A DNA stretch of 8,076 nucleotides from Verrucomicrobiota bacterium (lineage in GTDB: Bacteria; Verrucomicrobiota; Verrucomicrobiia; Limisphaerales; UBA11358): assembly GCA_021323835.1 (NCBI GenBank), contig JAJPKI010000123.1, positions 1 through 8,076 on the forward strand, read 5' to 3'. The position numbers were made by a program, and so were the translations under genes. Within the stretch, counting starts at the first letter, position 1. Every line of letters starts with the position of its first letter. The notes under the pieces are model-generated. The model had not been told where the DNA came from. It did no database searches and saw nothing but the letters and a program-made list of their open reading frames with translations. Of the stretch, positions 1 through 6,813 are shown piece by piece.

Positions 1-1412
1 AATTGCGTGAGAATGTCCGGCGTGTTCGGCCAAAGATTCGCGCGCAAAAAATCCGCGACGAGCGGCTGCGTGATTTCCGTGAGATAACTTTCAATGTCGT
101 CCTTCGTGTTGCGCCACGGAAAATAATTGTAGCTTTGCGTGAAGCCGAGCTTGGCGAGATTGAACATCACTTTCGGGCGCGTGAACGCCTCGGAGAGAAA
201 AATGAGTTCAGGATTTTTCGCTTTCAATTCGCCGATGCACCATTCCCAAAAGCCAAAGGTTTTCGTGTGCGGATTGTCCACGCGGAAAATCTTTACGCCT
301 TGCTCCATCCAGAATTCAAAAATGCTTTTCAATTCGCGCCAGAGGTTTTGCCAATCGTCGCACTCGAAATTGAACGGCACGATGTCCTGATATTTCTTTG
401 GCGGATTTTCGGCGTATTGAATCGTGCCATCAGGACGTTTGCGAAACCATTCAGAATGCTCGCGCACATATGGATGGTCGGGCGAACATTGAAACGCAAT
501 GTCGAGCGCAATCTCGATTTGAAAATCTTTCGCGTGTGAAATCAATTCGCGAAAATCATCGAGCGTGCCGAGTTCGGGATGAATCGTTTTGTGTCCGCCT
601 TCTTCCGAGCCGATTGCCCACGGACTGCCCGGCTCGCCCGCCTCGCATTTAACGTTGTTATTTTTCCCTTTGCGAAATGATTTTCCAATCGGATGAACCG
701 GCGGCAGATACAAAACGTCAAAACCCATTTTCGCAAGCCGCGGCAATTGTTCAATCACGCCGCGCAATCCGCCAAATGAACGCGGAAACAATTCATACCA
801 CGCGCCAAATCGCGCGCGTTCGCGGTCAACGCTCACGCGAAATTCGTGTTCACAAATCGTCGCGTGCGAGCGGTCGGAAAATTGCGACATCAAATTAACA
901 AGCTCGTCGCCAAGCGCACGATTTGAAACAGGCATTCCTTTTTCATATTGGCCTTCGCGTAATTCTTTGGCGAAAGAACGAAGCGTTTCGGCATCCAATT
1001 CGCGCGCGCGCGTTGCGGCGGCTTCAATCAAATTTGCACCGACAAGCAAATCCACGGCAACGTCCTGCTTCGCGTTCAATCGTTTCTGCAAATCCGCGCC
1101 CCACGATTTGAAATGGTCAACCCACGCTTCAACCGTAAAAAAATAATTTCCAATTTCCTCGACCGTAAATTCCGCGCGCCAGCGGTCGTTCTCGACCAAT
1201 TTCATTTCGATTTCCGACCAATCGGAATTTTTTTCATGCCGAAATTTTGCGACGGCAGAAAGCGTATCGTGTCCGTCGGCAAAAATATCCGCTTCGACAA
1301 TTACCTTTTCACCGGCCGTTCGTTTTATCGCGTAACATCCGCCATCAATCTGCGGCGCGACGTTTTCAATGACGACGCGGCGACGGCCATTTTCTGGAAG
1401 TCCATTTCCCAT
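1..1412 (-). CDS. glgE: Alpha-1,4-glucan:maltose-1-phosphate maltosyltransferase GlgE, N-terminal 470 residues (3' end off window)
   Basis: This is GlgE, a cytoplasmic GH13 enzyme that moves maltosyl units from maltose-1-phosphate onto the non-reducing ends of alpha-glucan. Reading leftward from the ATG at 1412, residues about 12-195 form the N-terminal beta-rich domain of the family. The GH13 barrel follows, with RFGAWYELFPRS (201-212), LYLPPVHPIG (234-243), GSPWAIG (262-268) and DIAFQCSPDHP (304-314). The catalytic set is all visible: nucleophile D379 in FRVDNPHTK, acid/base E408 in EAFTRP, and the third aspartate D466 in NTPDIL. N336, K339 and Y341 in ENPPKKY match by spacing residues I recall as donor-phosphate contacts in Streptomyces GlgE. 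The family is about 650-700 residues, so roughly 200 C-terminal residues lie beyond base 1. The start is supported by a strong ribosome binding site. TreS/Pep2 or GlgB partners are not in the window. Identity is very secure from the near-continuous family motifs. Confidence 0.96.
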   Translation of the reverse strand, partial: MGNGLPENGRRRVVIENVAPQIDGGCYAIKRTAGEKVIVEADIFADGHDTLSAVAKFRHEKNSDWSEIEMKLVENDRWRAEFTVEEIGNYFFTVEAWVDHFKSWGADLQKRLNAKQDVAVDLLVGANLIEAAATRARELDAETLRSFAKELREGQYEKGMPVSNRALGDELVNLMSQFSDRSHATICEHEFRVSVDRERARFGAWYELFPRSFGGLRGVIEQLPRLAKMGFDVLYLPPVHPIGKSFRKGKNNNVKCEAGEPGSPWAIGSEEGGHKTIHPELGTLDDFRELISHAKDFQIEIALDIAFQCSPDHPYVREHSEWFRKRPDGTIQYAENPPKKYQDIVPFNFECDDWQNLWRELKSIFEFWMEQGVKIFRVDNPHTKTFGFWEWCIGELKAKNPELIFLSEAFTRPKVMFNLAKLGFTQSYNYFPWRNTKDDIESYLTEITQPLVADFLRANLWPNTPDILTQ

Positions 1413-1567
1413 AAATCCTCCCCCTTTTGAAAATTACTTCGCTTCCGCCGGTTTGCCACAAATTTTTCAGGTTATTGCCGCGGCTAATGAATCTCCCTCG
1501 TGCGTTAAACAATTTGCATTCCCAAATTTTCTGGCGGATGCCGCTCTGTTTGGTGTAAGTTGCTGGC
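1413..1567. other. Intergenic region between divergent glgE and sucA
   Basis: This 155-base gap must hold the start signals of both divergent genes. I see no ORF with family features. On the minus strand a TTGTTT box and a CATTAG box 17 bases apart (about 1485-1513) are a weak sigma-70-like candidate for glgE, but the match is poor. No convincing forward promoter stands out for sucA. The string CAAATTTTTCAGGT at 1459-1472 recurs at 5544-5557. No clear operator-like palindrome or terminator hairpin was found. Confidence 0.45.
1416..1425 (-). promoter_or_regulatory. Strong Shine-Dalgarno for glgE
   Basis: On the minus strand the bases read AGGGGGAGGA, ending three bases before the glgE ATG at 1412. 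It is the best ribosome binding site in the window and fixes the glgE start. The other genes here have weak or no recognisable Shine-Dalgarno sequence. Confidence 0.8.
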
Positions 1568-4318
1568 ATGTTGGAGAATCTCCCCTATCTGGAGTCGCTC
1601 TATGAAAATTTTCGGCGCGATGAAAATTCCGTCTCTGCCGAATGGCGTGAAATTTTTTCCGAAAAGAAAATTTCACCCGTCCGCGAAAATGGCAATGGTT
1701 CTGAGAAAATAACGCTTCCGCCGCAATCGCCAACGCGCGGCAATGCGCGTTACTTCAGCCTCGACGAAAAATTGCACATGCTCGTGCGCAATTATCGCGT
1801 GCGCGGCCACAAAATCGCCGCGATTGACCCGCTCGGCGCGGAACGGCCGTGTCCGCCGGAGTTGAAATTGGATTATTACAATTTTTCCGAAAATGAATTG
1901 GAGCAGGTCGTCAATCTGCCGACGCTGAATTTCAACGCGCCGCTGACTGTTCGCGAAATTTTCGCGGGCCTGCAAAATACCTATGCGCGTTCCATTGGCG
2001 CGCAGTTCATGCACATTGACGATTTGAGCGTGCGTCGCTGGCTGCAAAAGCGCATGGAAAGCACACAAAATCGCCTGACCATTTCGCGCGAACAGCAATT
2101 GCGAATTTTAACGCGCCTGACTGACGCGACGATTTTTGAAGAATTTCTCCGCAAAAAATTTCTTGGCGCAAAAACATTTTCGCTCGAAGGTTGCGAAACG
2201 CTGTTGCCACTGCTTGATTTGGCAATTGAGCAAGCCGGCAGCCACGGCGTTCGTGACATTGTTTTTGGCATGGCGCATCGCGGACGGCTGAACGTCCTGG
2301 CGCACATCGCCGGAAAAAACCCTGCGAAAATTTTCCGCGAATTTGCCGACCTCGAGCCGCAATTGTGGGAAGGGCGCGGCGACGTCAAATATCATCTCGG
2401 CCACAGCGGCGATTGGACGACTGCGACCGGCAAAAAAATTCGCATTTCGCTTTGTTTCAATCCGAGCCATCTCGAATTCATCAATCCCATCGCGCTTGGC
2501 CGCACGCGCGCGCGGCAAGACCGTTCGAACGACCGCGAACGCCGCGAAGTAATGAGTTTGCTGATTCACGGCGACGCGAGTTTCGCCGGCGAAGGCGTTG
2601 TGCAGGAAACTTTGAATTTGAGCAAACTCACCGGTTATTTTACCGGTGGCACGCTGCACGTGATTTTGAACAATCAAATCGGTTTCACGACGTCGCCAGA
2701 CGAAGGTCGCTCGACAAATTACGCAACCGATGTCGCGCGCATGTTGCAGTCGCCGATTTTTCACGTGAACGGCGAAGACCCCGAAGCCGTCGCGCAAGTC
2801 GCGCTGCTGGCGATGGATTTCCGCAGTGAATTCAAGAGCGACGTGTTCATTGACATGTATGGCTACCGTCGCTGGGGTCACAACGAAACCGACGAACCGT
2901 CGTTCACTCAACCGGTGATGTATCGGGAAATTGAAAAACGCAAAGGCGTCCGCGAAAGTTATTTTGAGCAACTCGAAAAATTGCACGGCGTCGGCAAGGA
3001 AGAAGCGGAAAAAATTGCCGGTGAACGGCGCGATAAATTGGAACGCGAACTTGCGGCAAGCAAAACCGAAAATGGTGAAAAGCCGGGGCCGCTGCGCATT
3101 TGGGAAAATTATTTCGGCGGACCGGAACCGACGGAAGAAATTGAAACCGGTCTCGCTCCGGAAAAAATTTCTGAATTGCTGCGAAAACTTTCTGACGTGC
3201 CGCAAGGTTTCCATTTGCATCCGAAATTGCAAAAAGTTATGCAAACGCGATTGCAAATGGCCGAAGGCAAACATCCGCTTGATTGGGCGTCGGCTGAATT
3301 GCTCGCGTATGCTTCGCTTGCCGAAGAAAATTTTCGCATTCGTTTGACCGGACAGGACGCCGCACGCGGCACATTCAGCCATCGCCATGCAATTTTTTAC
3401 GATTACGAAAAAGGAAATCCATTTTCGCCGTTGCAAAATTTGTCAAAAGAACAAGCGCCGGTGGAAATCGTCAACAGTCCGCTTTGCGAAACCGCCGCGC
3501 CCGGTTTTGAATACGGTTACAGCCTCGATTGGCCGAACGGTTTCATTTTGTGGGAAGCGCAATTCGGCGATTTAGTCAACGTCGCGCAGGTCATCCTCGA
3601 CCAATTTATCGTCAGCGCGGAGGACAAATGGAATCGGTTGTCCGGCCTCGTCATGCTGCTGCCACACGGTTTCGAAGGCATGGGGCCGGAACATTCCAGC
3701 GCGCGTTTGGAAAGATTTCTCGCGCTCGCCGCCGAGAATAATATCCAAGTCGTGCAACCGACGACGCCCGCGCAATTGTTTCATCTGCTGCGACGACAGG
3801 CGCTTCGCAAATGGCGCAAGCCGCTCGTCGTTTTCACGCCAAAAAGTTTGTTGCGCCATCCAAAAGTAATTTCGCCGATGGAAGAATTCACGCGCGGAAA
3901 TTTCCAGCGTATTTTGCCGAGTCATTTGAAATCGGCAAAACGCGTTCTGTTATGCAGCGGAAAAATTTATTACGAATTGCTCGCGTATCGCGAACTGCAA
4001 AAGCGCGACGACGTTGCCATTTTCCGGCTGGAACAACTTTATCCGTTGCGCGACGCGGAATTGGAAAAATTATTGAGTCCTTTTTCAAACGAAACGCCGG
4101 TGCTTTGGGTTCAAGAAGAGCCGCGCAACATGGGCGCGTGGCGTTTCCTGCACGAAAAATTCGGCAAACATCTTTTCGGGCGCTGGCCGTTCGCGGTCGT
4201 GAGCCGTCCAGAATCCGCGAGTCCGGCGACGGGCTCGTCCGGCGCACATAAATTGGAGCAGGAAAAAATTATTCGCCGCGCGTTTGGCGATTCCGAAAGC
4301 GCAAAAGCAAAAAATTAA
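1568..4318 (+). CDS. sucA: 2-oxoglutarate dehydrogenase E1 component (thiamine diphosphate-dependent)
   Basis: E1o decarboxylates 2-oxoglutarate with ThDP and transfers the succinyl group to the lipoyl arm of E2. The 916 residues (E. coli 933) cover the whole family. The N-terminal E2-binding segment has LYENF..SV.AEWREIF (about 11-30). The ThDP-binding half carries GMAHRGR (234-240), FNPSHLE (297-303), GDASF (335-339) and NNQIGFTT (368-375), then HNETDEPSFTQP (438-449). The pyrimidine-binding half has GQDAARGTFSHRH (595-607), and the C-terminal domain ends with SASPATGSSGAH (883-894). The ATG at 1568 is forced: a TAA at 1556-1558 is in frame just upstream and no other start lies between. There is no clear Shine-Dalgarno. 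HLGHSGDW (276-283) differs from the usual HLGFSSD. It diverges from glgE and precedes sucB by 110 bases, as expected for a sucAB unit. It looks intact. Confidence 0.97.
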   Translation: MLENLPYLESLYENFRRDENSVSAEWREIFSEKKISPVRENGNGSEKITLPPQSPTRGNARYFSLDEKLHMLVRNYRVRGHKIAAIDPLGAERPCPPELKLDYYNFSENELEQVVNLPTLNFNAPLTVREIFAGLQNTYARSIGAQFMHIDDLSVRRWLQKRMESTQNRLTISREQQLRILTRLTDATIFEEFLRKKFLGAKTFSLEGCETLLPLLDLAIEQAGSHGVRDIVFGMAHRGRLNVLAHIAGKNPAKIFREFADLEPQLWEGRGDVKYHLGHSGDWTTATGKKIRISLCFNPSHLEFINPIALGRTRARQDRSNDRERREVMSLLIHGDASFAGEGVVQETLNLSKLTGYFTGGTLHVILNNQIGFTTSPDEGRSTNYATDVARMLQSPIFHVNGEDPEAVAQVALLAMDFRSEFKSDVFIDMYGYRRWGHNETDEPSFTQPVMYREIEKRKGVRESYFEQLEKLHGVGKEEAEKIAGERRDKLERELAASKTENGEKPGPLRIWENYFGGPEPTEEIETGLAPEKISELLRKLSDVPQGFHLHPKLQKVMQTRLQMAEGKHPLDWASAELLAYASLAEENFRIRLTGQDAARGTFSHRHAIFYDYEKGNPFSPLQNLSKEQAPVEIVNSPLCETAAPGFEYGYSLDWPNGFILWEAQFGDLVNVAQVILDQFIVSAEDKWNRLSGLVMLLPHGFEGMGPEHSSARLERFLALAAENNIQVVQPTTPAQLFHLLRRQALRKWRKPLVVFTPKSLLRHPKVISPMEEFTRGNFQRILPSHLKSAKRVLLCSGKIYYELLAYRELQKRDDVAIFRLEQLYPLRDAELEKLLSPFSNETPVLWVQEEPRNMGAWRFLHEKFGKHLFGRWPFAVVSRPESASPATGSSGAHKLEQEKIIRRAFGDSESAKAKN

Positions 4319-4341
4319 CCACGGATTAACACAGATTTGTG
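4317..4341. repeat. CACGGATTAACACAGATT-type intergenic repeat fragment
   Basis: Directly at the sucA stop codon the sequence reads AACCACGGATTAACACAG followed by ATTTGTG. From memory, this resembles degenerate short sequences scattered through intergenic regions of many environmental genomes, often beside GCGAAGAAC-type units, as here. No second copy exists in the window, so the repeat nature rests on recollection and on its neighbour. Confidence 0.4.
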
Positions 4342-4408
4342 TCGCGCGAAGAACGCGAAGGTTGCGAAGAAGAAATTTCCTTCGCGGAACTTCGTGGCCA
4401 TCGCGCGA
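4342..4408. repeat. Inverted-repeat element with three 9-nt GCGAAGNNN units
   Basis: Three adjacent 9-base units, GCGAAGAAC, GCGAAGGTT and GCGAAGAAG, occupy 4346-4372. Inverted copies of the core (CTTCGCGGAACTTCGTGG, 4380-4397) follow. CGCGAAGG (4354-4361) pairs perfectly with CCTTCGCG (4379-4386) across a 17-base loop. The self-complementary TCGCGCGA flanks the element at 4342-4349 and 4401-4408. The RNA could fold into a long imperfect hairpin between sucA and sucB. No T-run follows, so it is not a typical terminator. A REP-like dispersed element or mRNA-processing/stability hairpin is possible. The frame is open through it from a GTG at 4339, but that peptide is only repeat translation. 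Confidence 0.6.
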
Positions 4409-4428
4409 AATTGAAAAATAAAAAAATT

Positions 4429-4833
4429 ATGGCCATTGAATTGACAATTCCGAGCGTCGGCGAATCCATCAGCGAAGTGCAAATCGCGGAATGGCTGAAG
4501 GCCGACGGCGCGGAAGTGAAAAAAGACGAAAATGTCGCGGTGCTCGACTCGGAAAAAACGACGCTGGAATTGCCTGCGCCGGAGAATGGACGGCTGAAAA
4601 TTTTGCGCCAAGCCGGTGAGACCGTGAAGATCGGTGAAGTCGTCGCGCAAATTTTGACGAACGGCGAAGTGGAAAAACCAAAGCCGCAAATTGTTCCAGG
4701 CAAAAAAGTTGAGCCTAAAACTGAAACACCGAAACAGCCGACAATTGTCGAAGCGGAAAAGGACGTTGAAGAAAAAGCGGCGAAGCGTGAAGAAATTCCG
4801 CAGCCGGAAATCCGGTTGAAGCGCCAGCCGTAG
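4429..4833 (+). CDS. sucB: Dihydrolipoamide succinyltransferase (E2o), lipoyl-domain part, ended by in-frame TAG
   Basis: This is the N-terminal part of E2 of the 2-oxoglutarate dehydrogenase complex. The start at 4429 (MAIELTIPSVGESISE) is the canonical family beginning; a longer in-frame reading from GTG 4339 merely translates the upstream repeat. Residues 1-80 are a lipoyl domain with the lipoate-accepting K43 in DSEKTTLELPAP. Residues 81-134 are a Pro/Lys/Glu-rich flexible linker. A TAG at 4831-4833 then stops translation, while the same frame resumes as the E2 catalytic domain. The peripheral-subunit-binding domain that normally sits between them, holding E3 (and E1 in some complexes), is not encoded in any frame. 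Read through, the whole would be 367 codons against about 405 in E. coli. Alone, this fragment could be lipoylated but could not transfer succinyl groups. Confidence 0.88.
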   Translation: MAIELTIPSVGESISEVQIAEWLKADGAEVKKDENVAVLDSEKTTLELPAPENGRLKILRQAGETVKIGEVVAQILTNGEVEKPKPQIVPGKKVEPKTETPKQPTIVEAEKDVEEKAAKREEIPQPEIRLKRQP

Positions 4834-4842
4834 TCCGGCGAA
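4807..4842 (+). other. Probable lesion in sucB: in-frame TAG within a likely double-frameshifted linker
   Basis: In the sucB frame this stretch reads EIRLKRQP, stop, SGEK. One frame over, 4809-4838 reads NPVEAPAVVR, a far more typical E2 linker. Adding one base in the A-run at 4808-4810 and removing one base near 4838-4839 would give PENPVEAPAVVREKVVPM without a stop, leading smoothly into the catalytic domain. A single point mutation creating TAG is the simpler alternative. Sequencing error and real gene decay cannot be told apart from one sequence. Confidence 0.5.
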
Positions 4843-4848
4843 AAAGTT

Positions 4849-5532
4849 GTGCCGATGACGATGTTACGCCGCACGGCGGCGCGTAGACTCGTCGAAGCGA
4901 AACAGCAAATGGCGATGCTCACGACGTTCAACGAAGTGGACATGAGCACGGTGCAATCGCTGCGCAAAGAAAATCAGCCGGAATTCGAGAAGCGCCACGG
5001 CGTTAAGCTCGGCTTCATGTCATTTTTCGTGAAAGCCGTCGTGGACGGCCTGAAACAATTCACGCAACTCAACGCAGAGATTCATGGCACGGACATCGTT
5101 TATCATAGCCAATATGACATCGGCGTGGCAATTGCCAGTGACCGTGGATTGGTTGTTCCGGTTTTGCGCGGCGCTGAAAAAATGAGTTTCGCCGCGATTG
5201 AAAAAGCAATTACCGATTTCGCAAAACGCTCCAAGGAAGGAAAATTGAAACCGCAGGAACTCGAAGGTGGAACATTTACAATCACGAACGGCGGCGTGTT
5301 CGGTTCATTGCTTTCCACGCCGATTATCAATCCGCCGCAAACGGGAATTCTCGGTATGCATTCAATCCAAGAGCGGCCGATTGCGCTGAACGGACAAGTC
5401 GTGATTCGTCCGATGATGTATCTCGCGCTGACTTACGATCATCGGCTCGTGGACGGCAAGGAAGCCGTGCAATTTTTGCGTCGCGTCAAAGAAGTCCTCG
5501 AAACGCCGCCGCAAAATCTGCTCGACGCTTAA
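4849..5532 (+). CDS. sucB: Dihydrolipoamide succinyltransferase (E2o), catalytic-domain part
   Basis: This is the catalytic acyltransferase domain of E2o, which transfers succinyl from lipoamide to CoA and forms the cubic core. It is in the same frame as the lipoyl part, 15 bases after its TAG. Family landmarks are MTMLRRTAARRL (3-14), MLTTFNEVDMS (23-33), KLGFMSFFVKAVV (53-65), NGGVFGSLLSTPIINPPQ (147-164) and the active-site YDHRLVDG (196-203) with H198 and D202. The C-terminus LLDA is close to the usual LLDL. All 227 residues look intact and under constraint. As a separate protein it would need a GTG at 4849 or ATG at 4855, and neither has a good Shine-Dalgarno, so it is more likely the 3' part of one sucB. 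Whether the organism makes one 367-residue E2 or a broken one is undecided. Confidence 0.9.
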   Translation: MPMTMLRRTAARRLVEAKQQMAMLTTFNEVDMSTVQSLRKENQPEFEKRHGVKLGFMSFFVKAVVDGLKQFTQLNAEIHGTDIVYHSQYDIGVAIASDRGLVVPVLRGAEKMSFAAIEKAITDFAKRSKEGKLKPQELEGGTFTITNGGVFGSLLSTPIINPPQTGILGMHSIQERPIALNGQVVIRPMMYLALTYDHRLVDGKEAVQFLRRVKEVLETPPQNLLDA

Positions 5533-5555
5533 CGCGGACGTGCCAAATTTTTCAG

Positions 5556-6710
5556 GTGAACCAAAGCCAGTCACCGCAAAACCACGCGCTCGAATGGCTT
5601 TGCACCGGCTGGGAAATTTTTCCGGCGATGCTTGACGCCATCGGTGCCGCGAAAAAATCTGTCCGTTTGGAGACTTATATTTATGCGGATGGCCAGCTCG
5701 GGAAAAAATTTCTCGCCGCGCTGACTGCCGCAGCGCAACGCGGTATTCACGTGCAAGTGCTGATTGACGCCGTCGGCTCTTGGTATTTGTCGTCCGATTT
5801 TTTCAAGCCACTCGTCGATGCCGGCGGCGAAGTGCGCCGGTTCAATCCGCTCAATTTCTGGCGCTTCGGCGTGCGCGACCATCGCAAATTGCTCGTCTGT
5901 GATGACAATGTTGCATTCGTCGGCGGCTTCAACATTTCCGACGAATACGACGGCGACGGCGTAAAATGCGGTTGGTGCGACGCGGGCGCGAAAATCGAAA
6001 ACCCGCTGCTCATCCAAAAACTCGCGCTGTCGTTCGACCAATTATTTGCGACGGCAGATTTTCATCGGCGACCGTTGTTGCGATTGCGCGCATTCCGGCA
6101 GCGACGAAAACATATCGCCAAAAAATCCGCTGAAGAATTGTTGCTTAACTTTCCGGGGGCGGGCAAAAGTCCGTTTCAAATCGCGCTGCACAATGATTTG
6201 CATCACGCGAAGGACATTCAAATCGTCACGGCGTATTTTTTGCCGACGCGGAAATTGCGGCGCGATTTGCGCTGGGCGGCGCGGCGCGGCGCGCGTGTGC
6301 GATTGATTCTCGCCGGCAAAACGGACGTGCCGATTTCGCAATTGGCCGCGCAATTTTATTATCGCCGGCTGTTGCAATCGGGCGTGGAGATTTACGAATA
6401 CATGCCGCAAATCCTGCACGCGAAATTGATGATTGCCGATGGCGCGGTTTATGTCGGCTCGGCGAATTTGGACATTCGCAGTTTGAAATTGAATTACGAA
6501 ATCATGCTGCGGTTGAAAGATGAAGCGATTGCTGAAGGCGCGCGGAATTATTTCGAGCGTGTGTTAAAACATTGTCGTCGGGTGGAATTGGGCGAATGGC
6601 AAAAATCGCAGACGTTTTGGATGCGCTGGAAAAATTATTGGGCGCACTGGCTGTTGCGTTACGTTGACCCTTATGTGGCGCTGAAACAATTTCATGCGTT
6701 GAAGAAATAA
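5556..6710 (+). CDS. Phospholipase D/cardiolipin synthase-family protein
   Basis: The protein carries the duplicated HKD signature of the PLD superfamily. Motif one is H109-R-K111-x4-D116 followed by VGGFNIS (122-128). Motif two is H288-A-K290-x4-D295 followed by GSANLDIRS (301-309). The two halves together form one active site that works through a phosphohistidine intermediate, in bacteria usually joining phosphatidyl groups to make cardiolipin. LETYIYADGQLG (38-49) is also typical of Cls proteins. At 384 residues without the two N-terminal membrane helices of ClsA, it resembles ClsB/ClsC-like enzymes. An amphipathic, Trp-rich C-terminus (about 347-370) could touch membrane. The start is a GTG 24 bases after the sucB stop, with no good ribosome binding site; the first in-frame ATG is much further in and would cut the domain. 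Exact lipid substrate is not shown by sequence. Confidence 0.88.
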   Translation: MNQSQSPQNHALEWLCTGWEIFPAMLDAIGAAKKSVRLETYIYADGQLGKKFLAALTAAAQRGIHVQVLIDAVGSWYLSSDFFKPLVDAGGEVRRFNPLNFWRFGVRDHRKLLVCDDNVAFVGGFNISDEYDGDGVKCGWCDAGAKIENPLLIQKLALSFDQLFATADFHRRPLLRLRAFRQRRKHIAKKSAEELLLNFPGAGKSPFQIALHNDLHHAKDIQIVTAYFLPTRKLRRDLRWAARRGARVRLILAGKTDVPISQLAAQFYYRRLLQSGVEIYEYMPQILHAKLMIADGAVYVGSANLDIRSLKLNYEIMLRLKDEAIAEGARNYFERVLKHCRRVELGEWQKSQTFWMRWKNYWAHWLLRYVDPYVALKQFHALKK

Positions 6711-6813
6711 TTCGCAAATTGCATTTTTCGTTACGGCAACAATTGCTGTTTGCACAGCGCTGTCATTTTTTCTGCAACCAATTCATTGGCATTGTTTCCG
6801 CTAAAAATCTTTC
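6711..6813. other. Spacer between the PLD gene and ku
   Basis: A 103-base AT-rich gap with no coding features. It contains the palindrome ACAGCGCTGT (6754-6763) followed by a short T-rich run, but the palindrome has no loop and would make only a three-pair stem, so it is a poor terminator. A ku promoter probably lies here, but I cannot point to a good -35/-10 pair. Confidence 0.35.

Noticed and set aside
3..539. A plus-strand 178-codon open frame at the left edge
   Set aside because: It is the antisense shadow of glgE, whose catalytic motifs lie on the opposite strand over the same bases.
1485..1513. Minus-strand TTGTTT / CATTAG pair as the glgE promoter
   Set aside because: Spacing is right but the -10 matches only three of six consensus bases; kept only as a mention in the intergenic entry.
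2108..3436. A 442-codon minus-strand open frame opposite sucA
   Set aside because: It has no family features, lies fully inside sucA, whose protein is conserved throughout, and its composition is what the antisense of this codon usage gives.
4339..4428. A 30-codon N-terminal extension of sucB from a GTG at 4339
   Set aside because: It translates the repeat element, and the canonical E2 N-terminus begins exactly at the ATG at 4429.
6754..6775. ACAGCGCTGT palindrome plus T-run as a terminator for the PLD gene
   Set aside because: A loop of four leaves only three base pairs, far too weak for an intrinsic terminator.
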